Shown: piece after piece, positions 35,986 to 49,400 of the stretch | Position numbering within the stretch: position 1 is the first letter of the stretch | Layout: every line of letters begins with the position of its first letter | Assembly (NCBI RefSeq): GCF_040054535.1 | Contig: NC_090785.1 | Location: forward strand, 12,004,501 to 12,068,500 | Reading direction: 5' to 3' | DNA: 64,000 bases | DNA from: Antennarius striatus | Taxonomy: Eukaryota; Chordata; Actinopteri; Lophiiformes; Antennariidae | Program-made: the position numbers and the translations under genes | The notes under the pieces: model-generated | Seen by the model: only the letters and a program-made list of their open reading frames with translations | What the model was told of the DNA's origin: nothing | The model's database searches: none

Positions 35986-38900
35986 TTATATAGCAGTCGA
36001 TGCATTGATTAGAGATGAGAAAGAGAAAGGGCTCAGCTTGTAGCCTGATCCACTGTAGAATTTGTTCTGAAACTCCACCCTGTAAGACAGAGACAAATCA
36101 TCTCTTAACAAATACAAATCATAATACACACAGAGCCAGTATTTTCATCTAGTTGGCTTCACAACATCCTTTCAAAAACAACTAAAACCAAGGCAGTCAC
36201 AGGCTGCAACATCCCGCGACATCCCTGAATTCAAAATTTGACCTGACCTACTTGCATAGGTCAAAGATCAAAACTAGTGCTCTGACCTATGTCATTGATC
36301 AAAGCACTAGCTTTGATTTATGGTCTTACTCACACTAGCCTTCTCCCTCATCTTTCTATCTTATCCAGTTCCTGAATGTACAAAAGTGGAAATTTTACCT
36401 TGACCTAGCTTTCTCAAGATCAAGGTCATCATCTCATTTTCATCCCCTTTGCTGCCTGAGTAATGTGCTTTTTGTTTCATCTTTCTATCTGCAATGATTG
36501 CGAAGATATTTGGTGGACTAACGGACGGACGGACAAGCACACGAACACTGACAATTACACATCACTGCTTTGATGCAGGATGTAATCATACATTTTGCTT
36601 TTAATAGTGGTCACAAAGCTGACTGTCTTTTCTGAGTGAAAAATGACATGATAACCTTAGGTATGATACTACTGCCATGAATGGATTAAATAATGACAAT
36701 TAAAAAAACAGCATATTGTAATCATCTTCCACGTATATACAAAACAATTTGAGTTCAGCAGAAGTATTAGTTTCACCAATGATTGGGGGGGGGGGGGGCA
36801 ACAATAAACAACAACAATAAAAAATAAGCATGTAACCCACCCTAAAAAAATAACATGTTCCCAACAGATTCAGACAGTTCACAGAATTGATTAATTTGAA
36901 TGAAAATGGATGGGAATCCACTGTTCAGTGGAAAATTGCTAATTGTGCTCTTGGAGCCTCCTGAATCCAAATTGAAATTTTAACATGCAAGATGCATGAT
37001 TCAGCCACAAAGGTATTGTCATGAAATTTACTGCATGTCACATTTGTGAAGAAACCTAGGCTGCATATTGTCTGATTAAGCAGACTTTGCTTTGTCATTT
37101 ATGTGAAACTGCAAACAAAGTACATTTTGTTTTGTTGTTCACTTTCTACTACTTGGATGATCATCAAAAATTCAACTGGAAAAAAACTGCTTGGTCAAAA
37201 TATCTAGATAAGCAAGTATTTAACACATTTTCCCCTTCTCGTCTCCTGACTACCCTTACCAGTGTAAACGAAGTGCATGCAGGAAAGCTGAGAGCCCCTC
37301 CATGATCAGCAGGATGGCGACAGTCAACAAGGCAAAGAAGGCGAGTATCACAAAGAGGACTGCTGAGCCAACATAGCCCTGCCATTTCAGGGCAATACGC
37401 ATCACCATTACCCACAACACCTCTGACAGCTCTGCAGACACAAATAATTCACTGTCAGACACCAGTGCTTGGAAAAATACATCATGTGCATGTGAGTAAC
37501 TGGCTGGAAAGAAGAACAGTGTGCTAAAGTCAAACAGGAAGTCTGTGTGTTCATAAATCATGTAAGTATTATGGGCTATGCTGTATTTGTGTGTGCCACT
37601 TACGTGCGTGTGCTAAGCTGAGAGCCCAGAGTCGGAGGTACGATGCTGTGTTGGAGATGCAGCCCAGGCAGTACTCTATCGTGTGGATGGCCTGATGCAT
37701 CAGCACATCTGCAATATCAAACTTCTACAGAGAGAAAGTCCAAAACTTTACATACAGGATACAACAGAAACTCATCTTCTAAGCTGCTCAGTCACCTGAC
37801 TTACACAGGCGTCTATTTTACCTCATCATCATCATAAGCTTCTTCCTCCAGTTCACCCTGACGGGTGTTGATGTTGCCGTCATCAGCCACAAGCGGACGC
37901 CTGTCTTCCTCCTGATGTTGCATAGAACCAAAAGTCTGACAGACGATTCTTCTAAGTTTTAATGAGGGTTCTATAAAGTCCAGTCAAACACAGACTCACC
38001 ACTTGATGTTGTCTCCTTCTGAATGTGACATATTCACATATGGGCTTTCCTAGTAGGAGTACTGGGACAGAACACAAGGCCAGAGCCACCAGGACCCTCT
38101 GAACCACAACCTGTGTTGCAGGAAGAACCATTAAGATTGTAAAAAAAAAACCTCTAATGATAATATACTTTTCTGCACACAGAATGTTTTGAAAATTGTT
38201 GCTTATTAACTTAGATGCACAGCATGCAAATTATATTCAATGGTTTCTGGGTATTTATTCAGTCACTTTTACTTCTCCTGAGGAAGTTATGATCAGTTTG
38301 TTTTGCTTGTTCAAAGCTAAAGCTAAGATGCAGCTATTTGGAGTGGAGAAGAATATAAAGAACGATCTAAGAACTTTTTTTTTTTTTGCTTATGGGTATA
38401 AACTACATGAAGGGACTTTCATGAAACCCCATAGAAAGATTGGACATGCATCAAGGAAGCCATGCCAGTTTGGAGTAAATCTAGATAAAGGGGCAGAAAT
38501 AGGAAGGTTTTCTACTTTTTGAAACTTTTTTTTTTAACTTTTAGCATTGCATGTCTTAACTGTTGGGCATTGGCAGAGTATGGCAGGTGTGTGTTCGAAG
38601 TGCCTTTCCAGTTCATAACGTCCTACAGATGTTCACTGGTTTGAGTTCATTTTAGTAAAAGGGAGTTGGTAGAGACTTAAAAACATACTCAGAGATAAAA
38701 TGCAAAAAATTAATGTCTACAGGTTACTCTAAATCACTAAATCCCACAGCACACAGACTAGAACCAAGGCAGTCAGAGACTGCAACATCCCGCGACACCC
38801 GTGAATTCAAAATTTTAATCTGACCTACTTTCAGGGTAGGTAAGTCGCGGGATGTTGCAGTCTCTGAATTCAAAGTTTTACCCTGACCTATGAAAATAGG

Positions 38901-41900
38901 TGGTTTGATCTATTTTCACAGGTCAGGGTAAATCAAAAGATATGTAGATCAAACCACTAGCTTTGACCTATGGTCTTACATCGGCCTTCTCCCTCGTCTT
39001 TCTATCTTATTTGGTTCTTGAGTGTACAAAAGTTGAAATTTGACCTTGACCTAGTTTTCTCAAGGGCAAGGTCATCATCTCATTTTCATCCCCTTTGCCG
39101 CCCGAGTAATGTGCTTTTTGTTTCATCTTTCTATCTGCATTGGTTGCGAAGATATTTGGTGGCCTAACAAACGGAGGGACGAATGGACAAACACATGAAC
39201 ACTGACAACTACAATGCATCACTGCTTTGAAGCGGGATGTGTCAGAAATATAAGGAAATACATTCTGCAAAATAAAAGCAAGTCATACTCCACACTGGTG
39301 ATTTTGTGAAACATGTAGCTCATGCCTTATACACTTTTCTTTCAGAGAAATGATCACACACACACACACACACACACACACCTGTCCTTTATAGAGAGGT
39401 GGGTTCTGAGGGTTGTCTGCGAAGAGGAACATGTCTATGAAGTGGATAAGTATACTGGGAGCAAATTTGGACTGGTCGGGGGTGTACGCGATCCACTTGA
39501 AGACCACCATGAACACCAGGTAGCCAAACAGACACAACATAAAAATCAGCTCAGGGATCAGCACAAAGAACACACTGCGTATCTGACGGAAGTGCCTAGA
39601 GAAAACAAAGATGAGTGTGGACATAGAAAGATACAGCGAAGGAACGTCAGAATAAATGAGAATAAAAAGAAGGGACCACTCAGTAAGAAAGGATTACTAA
39701 CCAGTAGTTGAAGAATGACAAACAGACTCCAAAAGTCATGTGAATGATACCAATGATGATTGACATCTTCATCTTGTAGGAGTTGAGGAAAGTTAGTTTG
39801 TTGTTGGCCAGTCCCCAAATCTGACAGACAAATCATGAGACAGAATCAGGAAGATGCAGCAACAAACAAGAGGATGAAAGAACACAGATTGTTACTCAAG
39901 GTTTGAAGAATGTTAAGATCATACCGGGTCAATACCAAAAGGATAGGGGCTGGTGAAAACACCAGCTGTAGTAGCATCCATTTCCAAGTACGGATACTTT
40001 GCCAGGACCGATGAACTGAAATAAATCGTATAATAAGATGGAGCAAAAATGAGGTGGAGAATGAGTGAAGCAAACCGAAGCAGAAATGTCCTCACTTCCA
40101 TTTGTTCTGTTCAAACATCGGACCGACGTGCCACGCAGAGTCGAAGACATTGAGACCTCTGCTGAAGCATTCGTTATAAACAGCCCCCGTGTAGATGGAG
40201 AACAGTCCCATCAAGAGAATCAGATACCTTCCTCCGAACATCATCCTCCAGATCTGAAACACAGACGTTTAATGTCAGCATTCAACCTGTGAGGCTAAAG
40301 ACATGCATGGGCTCTGTTGATGTACAATTTTGCTGATAGCTTACTTTTATTTGTTTGGTTTAAGAAAATATATAGACATCTGATATACTGTAGGTCTAAA
40401 TCGGGAGATACACTGAATATATTTTTTCATATCTATTTCACTTCTCTGGTTTGGAGAAATGATTGGTGTCACATTTTTTTATTTGAAATACCTCATTGTT
40501 GTTATTCTGCAATTTGGGGTCTTTCTCCTTCAGAACCATCCAGAGGGCAGCCAGTGTCATCAGAATGCCATGACCCACATCCCCAAACATCACAGCAAAC
40601 AGGAAGGGGAAGGTAATTATGGTGTATACCGCTGCAGAGGCATTGAGAGAAACGACTCGACTGAAGTTGATGGAAAAACTCAACATTACATGGAGCAGTC
40701 TCTGGGATTTTAGCTGAGCAAAGACTCTAAGTGGTGTCCAGCCATACCTGGATTGACCTCACGGTAGCTGGCCACTCCGTAGGCATCAACAATGTTTTGG
40801 AAGCCCGCTGTGAAAGAGTTTAGGGGAAACAGGGTAGGTGGAGGGGTGGAAGAAGGCAAGCGGTTGTAGAAAGAATCAACCCCGCTGCCACTCTTTCTCT
40901 GAGGACGAAGGGAAAAGTAGGATAAAAATCGATTGGTAGAAGTGAGGTGGCTTGCATTATTGACCAGTTTTGGCAGTTTTACATCTCCTTACCCCTCCCT
41001 CTCGCAGAGCGCTCTGCAGTTCAGGCAGCTTGGCAGTGGGACACCAGGCCTCGGCGATCAGGCATTTGTCAGTGACGGAAGGGCTGCAGAGATTCAACAC
41101 CATCTGGACGGCTTTACACTTCTGCACCCTCACTTTCCACTGAGGCAGCAAAGCCAACGCCCGCATCAGCAGCTGCTGCAGGAAGGCCTCAGTCTGAGAC
41201 AATACCTGAAGTAGAGGGAAGTGAGAGTGAGAACAGTTCTATTTCTGTGCTTTTTAACATTCTAAAATATTTTTATTGTACCATTGCACTGTTATTACAT
41301 ACATGAACGATACTTACAGATTTAATATCTTCAATTCTGCCTTGAAGTCCATGGAGAATCTCCTCTCTCTCTGTGCTGCTCTCGGGGTATACAAATGTCT
41401 GTGTGTGGAAGCTGTGAGGAAGACAAATCAGAAGATATTCAGGATCTTCCTCAAACATTCAATGATGAAATCTGTGAATTAAAGGGCAACGTCTTGTTGT
41501 GTTCCTTGTTGTGTGACAACCTTTAAAAAAGTAATAAAATTTTTCTGGGTTCCAAAGACTTTCATGTAGAGGATTCCTTTTCACACTCACTCCATCTGAT
41601 CAGCTGCATCGCATAATCCAGTGGAATTTGGTTTGAATATCTGCAACAATCTCACTCAGACCTGTTCAAACCTGGAAAAACTTGTTTAAATATTGCCTCT
41701 TGAATCAAACTTAGGATAAGAATTTATCTGTGATTATTTTTTCCTCAAATGGTCTTTTCCCTGTTTCGAATTAAAGATATGTAAAATATTGAATGAGTAG
41801 ATTTTAACAATTCTTTTTTGTGATGGACGTGACATGCATGACATGCAAGTCTTTATGGAATCCGGTCTGTAAGATGACAACAAAAAAAATTACTGTTGGA

Positions 41901-43715
41901 AACTGGTGGAAACATTTACCCACCAATCACATATCTTCTTCACTTTCTGTCCAATCTGATCTCCCCAGTAGGAAATTAAGAATACGGTCCATTGCACCAA
42001 CTCTCCCTGCCAATGAAGAAACAGCTGTGATAACATACACATAACACGTGCAAAAATTTCTTACATGACTGAAATCGTCAAGGACTGTCCCTCAAACAGA
42101 ACGCTTTCACCCCTCCCAGTTCCTACTGTCTCCGGATGTTCAAGACGTTCCTCCATTTCTCTGAAATCCACAATAATATAGCCACGACAGGCCCGCCATA
42201 GCAACCGCTCAAATGAGGGGACCTTCCAAGGATGAACCACTCCTGCCACAAAACTGAGACAGAGGAGACGACGTCTGAAATGTGTCAAGTGCAGAGTAAA
42301 AACCTGAGAAACATAAGAAGTTTAGCAAATGAAATCTACCTGAGGTGGACATCCTGGCGGTTATCAAACAGGCCTTGACTTTCCAGGACAGGAGGTGGAG
42401 ACTAGAAGATGAAAACATCTTGCAGTTTGTGATCTTTTTCATTATTATGAAATAGAATTTTTTTTTAAAGTTTTGTACTACCTGAGAAGCTATGAGAGAG
42501 TGTGTTTTGTTCAGGACACCTCGGCATTGACAGAGTTGGGTCAGCTGAGCGCGGAGGCTGTCTCTGTTCCTGGACACCTAGTGAATCGCATGAATGGAAA
42601 AAAGAGAACTATCAGGTCAGTTAATTTAACCTCTTTTGATTTTTCGTTTCTGCTGTGTGTCAAACACTCACCTCTCGAAGCTCTCTGGCCAGCCTCTCAC
42701 ATTCTTCCTCTATGGCGATGAGCTCACGGGGCTGAGGAGCCAAAGGAGTCGGGCATGGAGGAGGAAGGGGACCCTGTAAGTGTGGAGGCAAGGAGCGATT
42801 GATCTCCATCTCCAGGAAGTCTGATGGATCAATAAAGAAGGTCAGAAAGGGCAACAAATAAACTATGAATGAAAACATACAACAAGTAAACACTTACTAA
42901 AAGTTTTCTCCAGTTCTTCACATCTTCTCACTTCACCAACAAACTTCCTCTGAAAGGCGTTCACATTTGGATTTAACTGAAAACACAAATACAGATGGGA
43001 GAGGAAGTGAGAAACTATAGAAGAGATGGAAATTCTAGCTTTTGGACAGTGACTCAAAAAACCTCCATCATCTCTTTCCAGTTCTGATTTAAAAAAACAA
43101 CATTAGTGACTTCCATGAGGTCGCTTGCTACAGTGGTCCCCAAACTTTTTTGCATCAAGGACCGGTCAAGGACAGGATAAATACGACTAAATAAAATGAT
43201 ACGACCAACATAAAAACGTTTTTTTTCGTCCAAATATCCAATCCAATGAATATGCAACTTTAAAACTGAAGTAATGTAAGTTATGTATTTTTTCTATGCG
43301 TCTCAGTACTAATCGACCAAAGGACTGGTACTGGTCCACGGCCCCGGGGTTTGTTGACCACTGATCTTCAAGTAACAATTACAAGAATGTAATTTTCAGA
43401 CGTGTATTACTCTGAATCAACAAGAATATTGATCATAAGTTTGTAAATAAGACCCAAAACACACAAAACAGGGTTAAAAATCAATTCACCATGTCCAAGA
43501 GAAATTCTTTAGAAATAGACCAGTTTGTAACTAATGGATGAGTTTCTTCACCACATTAGCTTGAGCCAAGAGTTTCTCCAAGAACTGAAGTTACTCACGT
43601 CTCTGAACTCAACCAGGCCCAGCTCTCCCAGTTCACTGACACAATTATAAGCAGAGCCGGACTGAAGGAAGAGCTGCACCAGACACACCTCCTCACTGCG
43701 GAACAAGGAGCCCAT
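35986..43715 (-). CDS. tcirg1: V-type proton ATPase subunit a, TCIRG1/a3 type
   Basis: Membrane subunit a of the V0 sector, which forms the proton half-channels; the a3 isoform serves osteoclasts and lysosomes. Twenty coding exons: 43599-43715, 42898-42976, 42672-42820, 42482-42577, 42340-42401, 42127-42253, 41924-42006, 41318-41411, 40993-41205, 40748-40898, 40492-40631, 40096-40253, 39925-40015, 39702-39820, 39382-39595, 38000-38110, 37822-37911, 37604-37724, 37260-37431, 35986-36079. Total 2481 nt, 826 residues (human TCIRG1 830), phases closed. It starts [20 protein letters not shown]. Key blocks: [98 protein letters not shown], and [20 protein letters not shown] holding the essential Arg. 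The DCFH block and the YKLSPFSF C-terminus mark the a3 isoform. A non-coding exon 1 ends near 44975-44980. The exon 39382-39595 donor lies in a CA/GT microsatellite. Confidence 0.95.
36189..36588 (+). repeat. Interspersed repeat family X, copy B
   Basis: Second copy of the family described at 579-983, inside the last intron of tcirg1 on the opposite strand to the gene. It has the CATCCCGCGACATCCCTG start, the ACTAGCTTTGAT / ATCAAAGCACTAG inverted repeats, GCGAAGATATTTGGTGG, and the CGGACGGACGGAC run. Confidence 0.75.
38764..39240 (+). repeat. Interspersed repeat family X, copy C
   Basis: Third copy, in the tcirg1 intron between exons 38000-38110 and 39382-39595. It is about 75 bp longer than the others because the start is duplicated in inverted orientation: a perfect 23-base arm at 38774-38796 is mirrored at 38844-38866, giving a hairpin with a 47-base loop. 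Confidence 0.8.
39355..39381. repeat. (CA)n microsatellite forming a tcirg1 splice donor
   Basis: Thirteen and a half CA units. On the minus strand the repeat directly follows the exon end AAAGGACAG, so the donor is GTGTGTGTG. No other in-frame donor fits nearby. Confidence 0.85.
43131..43363. mobile_element. Short hAT-like MITE in tcirg1 intron
   Basis: The left end CAGTGGTCCCCAAACTTTTT is mirrored by the right end GGGGTTTGTTGACCACTG, with inner GGACCGGT and GGTCCACGGCCCC motifs. Fish and mammalian hAT MITEs share this CAGTGGTCCCCAA terminus. It has no coding capacity and lies between the first two coding exons of tcirg1. I do not see a clear 8-bp target-site duplication. Confidence 0.75.
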
Positions 43716-44974
43716 AGCTACCTGCAGAACACCATGGACAACAACAACAACAAAAAAGAGGACAGTTCTCAAAAAACTGAGAGCACAGCTGAAGAATTGA
43801 CCGTTATAGTGGAATTAGGAGTACTGTCGAATAAAGAGGAGAGCAGCAGCAAGCAGGGAATTCACTCACTGGTTTTGAGTGGTAATGTGATAAAGCAGAA
43901 CTTCATGAGTGGAAACAGAAGAAAAAGGAAGCATCAAGTCATGAGTGTGATCAAATGGGAATTCCACTGTTTCCATACAAATTTACAGCTAGTGTCTCGA
44001 CAACGCCCAACTAGATGTGACCGATGCACTGAAGCAGAAGCTCTAACAATGATCCTGTCATTATAGAGATTAAATGCTTTAATGAGTTTTTGTTGATGCT
44101 ATTTAAATGGAAGTGTTGATTTTAGTTTATAGTCATATTTGTGGTTAGTTTGAAGCACAAAAATTTCCATTTTATAGTACACTCACCAATACATACAAAA
44201 CAAAGATTTAAACAAATGAAAATGAAATGAACACGGCTGTGAGTCAGACTGCACTCATTTTCAAACTGACAGATAACATGAAATATAAACTAAAGGGAAC
44301 ATGATTCAAATGACAAACATGCCATTAAAAGTGCATTAAAGAAAAAAAGCCTTTAGTGTAACATTTCCTTAAACAAATAGGAACCTCAGGTCTTTCACTT
44401 CTGTAATATCTGGATGGTTTTCATCACACCCTTTTCACTGGAACCCTGTTGTGATGAAACCCAGAAAGGTCTCAAATCTGAATTTGAACAGCTGATTCAT
44501 TTTGACAGAGGACATGATTTTATGAAGACCACTCACTAGTCACTGCTGTCACAGAGGACTAAAAAAAAAATCATCTTTATTTGTACTTCCTGGAGTACTA
44601 CTTTATTTACTTTTAGATGTGGTATAAACATACTATTTGAAATGATTTAGATTAAATATTTTGAAATCCCCAGAAATACCTGTTGTCGTTTTCATTGTAC
44701 AATGTAGGGCTTGTATAAAAAATGGTATCCCAGTACAACTGAGCCACTATCAGCGCCCATGAAGCCTTATTGTTTCGTCCTGTATGTACAAAGTTATCAG
44801 AGTTTCGCCGGCGGTAGTGTCAACAACACGAAACCGAACGAGCAGCAGCCAATCAAAGCTGTAAGGTTCCCATCACAGACCCTCAGGTGACCGATTGGGT
44901 CGTGGTTCACATGTTCCCTTCACGATCAACAGAAACAGTTCGACAATAACACCAGAGGAAGCTCCGGGACTCAC

Positions 44975-45240
44975 CTCACCGGTCTGCCTCCCAGACTCCA
45001 CCGGATACCAGGCAGCTGTCTATTAGAATGGATGGCCCCGCAGCACCGATCCCCACACCGGCAACCGTACGGAGGTGTTTATTAACGTCCACTTGTGATC
45101 ACACTTCCTATTCATATGCGCCCACTTATGGCAGTCTCGTGTGCGGGTGACGTATGAGTCACTGGACCACGTGAGGCCGAGTTTCAAATGGCGGCTCGGA
45201 CCGTGAATGTAACATTAGATGCTAACGTCTGACGTTAGCT
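44975..45240 (-). promoter_or_regulatory. tcirg1 non-coding first exon and promoter region
   Basis: A GC-richer block. On the minus strand GGCAGACCG is followed by GTGAGGTGAGT, two overlapping candidate donors at about 44980 and 44975. The splice would join the acceptor TTCTGCAG at 43722 and onward, six bases before the tcirg1 ATG. The transcription start is not determined. Confidence 0.45.
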
Positions 45241-46486
45241 TGATGATTACAGTAATGGGAATCATGTGTGCAGTTTTTTTGGTTTGAATTAAGTCAGTCG
45301 TAGAATGTTATTAAATTTATTTTAATTATGGATGTGTCTAGATTTTTTCCCTCGTTAATTTCAAATATTTAAATGAACATGGCGTTCGATGGGTTTCAGA
45401 ACAGAAAACCTAATTGGCTCAATAAGACAATAATGTAGCCCTAGTCATTAATGAGACGTTTAAAGACACCATTCATGTAGTACATCTGAAGACTTTCATG
45501 GTGAAAGGTTCAATGACCTTAAGGTTCATAAATATAACATAAAGTCAATGAACGTTTTCTATTTGATAAGTTTTATAAAAAAAAGCAGGTATATATATAC
45601 ATATATACACATATATATACATATATATACATATATATACAGTATACTTCAATTGAGTTTTCCAGTTGTCTATTGTTTCACGTTTCCACATTAAAAATAT
45701 TTTTGTCTTGCAAGACAATGAAATTACAGTAATTGTAACGTAAACAAACGAGTAAAAAAACTTTAAAACAAAGAAAACATGTAAAAAGCTAACAAAGTGC
45801 ACAAACAACCCATCCTATTGTGTGTAACTGCAGGTCATTTTGTTGTTTGATCTTCATTAAAAAAAGAAGAAGAATGGCAATACAAAAGATTTTTATTGTA
45901 AAAGGGTAGATTTGCAACCTGTAAAATAAAAAACAAAAACGCATTTGGAAAGACAAAAGTTTAAGGGAAGCAAAAACAACATTGAAAACTACATTTTACA
46001 CAGATGAATATGAATCTGATTCAGCTGTTTGTTTTTTTTCCAAAGATGCACATCAAGATGTATTTTCATCTTAATAATCTAAAGTTATTGTATGAAGCCA
46101 ACCTACATAAAGAAGCAAAGATTTTGGTTACACCAATTAAAGCACCCGGCAGTGTACTACAAACACATACAAAAAACCTAATGAAATCATATTTTTTCAC
46201 AAATAAGACAGGGATATTACATTGGCTTCTGCAGATCATTTCACATAATCTACACTTCAGACTTACAATGTCAACAATCATCTGAACAATGGCTGCACTG
46301 GTTTATTCTAGCAGAGAGTTTTATGGGATCTCACTCCTGAACACAAGGACACACTAATTAAGCAAAGTTAGCAGTGAATTTTCTTTTTCTAGGATTTGCA
46401 GGCCAGTATCCAGGATAGGGACAACTAAGAAGACTGTTCCATCTTCCTCAGTTCTCTTCCAACCATCATTCTCATTTAGTTGATTT
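45241..46486. other. Intergenic sequence between tcirg1 and prpf19
   Basis: Contains a TATATACA microsatellite at 45590-45643 and AT-rich sequence. The right part is the prpf19 3'-UTR, with TTTATT at 46302-46307 (AATAAA on the minus strand) about 180 bp past the stop. No other gene is seen. Confidence 0.5.
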
Positions 46487-49400
46487 CTACAAACTGTAAA
46501 ATTTGAGGCTTCTGTCCATTCCTGCCGAGGTCAAGAACTGAGCGTTCTCTCCAAAAGCCACCCCGGTCACCAGCCCTGTGTGGTCTGAAATTTGAGAAAG
46601 AGCCACGGTAAAAATCTGGTATTCAGTACAAAATCCCTAAGACATGCACCTAGGACATCATTCCCCCTCACCGGTGAAGTTGAGGACCTCAGACCATTGC
46701 TTGCAGATGTAGACGCGGATGTCAGACCCTCCCACAGCCAGGTAAGTACCACTCTGATCAAACACGAGGGACTTCACCTGGAACAGAAAATGAGAGGAAT
46801 GAGGAGAAATGGAAGTAAATGTTTCATTTGGAGCCACAGAGATTAAATTTTAGCTTAGCATAAAGAAATAGCTAGTAAAGTTAAAGAAACTCACCTAACC
46901 ACTTATAAACAAATGAAAAGTTGCAATGCTAGAATTTTACAGGAAATAACAATTTTTATTTTAATCACAGTTAAGTGGGTCAACTCCATTAATGGCTAAA
47001 AATATCATCACCATCATCTTTTCACCGTGAGAAAAGGTCACTCATTGCAGGAGTAGCCACATACAAAAGTCAGAAAACAATTGCCCCAAAGTGTAAAATA
47101 TTCCATGGCAAATTTTGTATCTGCTGGTTCTAGATTCACTTTTGGTGTAGGAAATAATATTTTCAGAGCTCGGCAAATACTTGAATACTTGCACTTTCTT
47201 ACTTCATAGTTGTTGTCGAGGGTGATGGTTTTGAAGTTCTTCAGTTTCCTCAAATCCCAGAGTTTTAGAGAGCTATCCTGGGCACCTGAAGCACAGCAAC
47301 ACAGAGAGATGTTAAGATTCTCCAGACGAACACTATTAAACAAATGCCAGGTCCTGATCGAGGGCTGTAGCTGTCCTGAGCACTGAAAGGACTGAATTTC
47401 ACAGTAAAGGTTAAGATGACATCAAAGTGCAATTTTATGAACAACACTTCAAATGTGCAGCAATGTGGTGTAAAATTGTCGGCTCTCTTAACCTGTGGCT
47501 AGATAGTATCCGTTCTCAGAGAAAGCAATTGAGGTGACGGGACCAGAGTGGCCTGGGAAGTTGGCCACATTGGTGCGCTCCTTCAAATCCCAGATCTTGA
47601 TTTGGGAATCAGCTGTCCCAGTGCCAAAAATGAGACCATCGGGGTGGAACTGGGCACAGGTAAGAGCTGGAGGGGCAGGGAGCAACATTAGCACCTTAAA
47701 TTAATTCATTTAATTATTTTCACTGCCAAATGAACAATTCAAAAAGATTTTTACCACAGCCAGCGCTTTCATCAGTGACTTTGGTGAGGACGCGACCGGT
47801 CTGGATATCAGAAAAGGCCCAGTACTGCAGAACAATGAATAAAATGGAGAAATGCTCATTTGATGAGACAGTTATCCAGTGAAGATATCACTAGGACAGG
47901 TATGAAATACAGCATGAGGTCTGATATATTTGACAAGCTGCACACACCTGATCCTCAGAGGAGCTGAGCAGGTAGTCTCCAGTAGCATGAAGGGACAATC
48001 CAGTGACACCTGCCTCATGGGCACGAACCACCTGGACACAGTTGCTGCCACTGACAGACCAAACACGGATGGTGCTGTCCGGAGACGCGGAAAAAACCAC
48101 GGACTATGGGAGGAAAGAAGGCAACAGAGCAAAGGATGAGAAAAAGGATAAAATGACCAACAAAAAGAGATCACAACACATCCAACACTTCTTCTGAGGA
48201 CCGCAGAAACTGGAACAATTTAATGTATAACATTACTAGTCGATGCTTGAAACAAAAGATTACCTGAGATGGATGGTAAATGACAGAGGTAACCTTCTTG
48301 GTATGACCCTTAAGTGTCGCCACAATCTGCTCCTCATTTTTGTCAAACACAACCACATTCTTATCAGCTCCACCTGAGGAACACATGAGGAACGGTATCA
48401 AATATGGTGGCCATACAATGACCTGAAGATGTTAAACACACATGTCATGAAAATAATTTCAAAGAAACATGCAGCAGAGATAAACTCAATGTACCGGTGA
48501 GAACTTTGTTGGTATCTGAGGGGCACAAGTCCAGGGCCAGAATACCAGGAACACTGGCACTATGGAGACCCTGAAGGCAACAATGACAGCACACATGACA
48601 TTACATAGAGTCCCTCAGTTGTAGTCTGTTGTAGTCTTCTGATTCAAAACAGAATAAAAAAAGAAAGATTTTAAAGTCTGACAGACAGAAGTCCAGACTT
48701 ACAGCGTGTGAGGCCATTTGGCGATATTTGCTGAGATCCTCAGCTCTGACCAGCTCCTCTGGGACAGTTTTCCCTCTCTGGAAAAATACAGTCAAATAGT
48801 TAGGAGTGTGACAGGATGCACCACAGCACAGTTACAAGCAATGTCATGAATATAACAATGTAATACCTTCTTTCTCTCTGTAGTGAGGATGGTAGCTTTG
48901 TCTTGGAGCTGAAAACAGAAAAATGTTAAAACAGATCTTGGACTTCAGAAGAAATTACAAAAGCCACACCCAAATAAAGAATCACTGCATGGACAGGAAA
49001 AAACAATCTTACCTTTTGAACGATCTCTGGTGTCATTCCCACTTGTTCACTAATCTCCATAGGCTCTCCACCAGCACCCTGAGACAGCATTTTACCCAGT
49101 TATTAGGAGAAAGTATCATAAAAGCATTTGGGAAGAGTTTCGATCAGTATCAGACTGACCGCAATTTAATGAATTTATAAGTAAATAAATAATAAATCAC
49201 CACTGCAGCTGGCTGAGAGGCTGGAACTGCCTGAGGAGTGACCAGTCCAGCTTGTGGTTTGAGTGTGGCCAAAGCTGTGAAGAGGAGAAAGAAACCGTAA
49301 GACAAAAAGCTATAATATCACCTAAGCAAATGTGTTGATTTAGAACCGATTTTGAAAAACTGGTGGGCGTTAAGACTGAAATTAAGCCCGGCTTTAGAGG

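Noticed and set aside
5400-36800. Runs of 9-15 G at about 5405, 24004, 31384, 35703 and 36785 as regulatory quadruplexes
   Set aside because: Each is an isolated homopolymer in non-coding DNA with no consistent position relative to genes; ordinary mononucleotide repeats explain them.
43050-43100. A minus-strand segment ending near 43054 considered as an extra tcirg1 exon
   Set aside because: Joining 43599-43715 directly to 42898-42976 restores the conserved [14 protein letters not shown] block, leaving no room for another exon.
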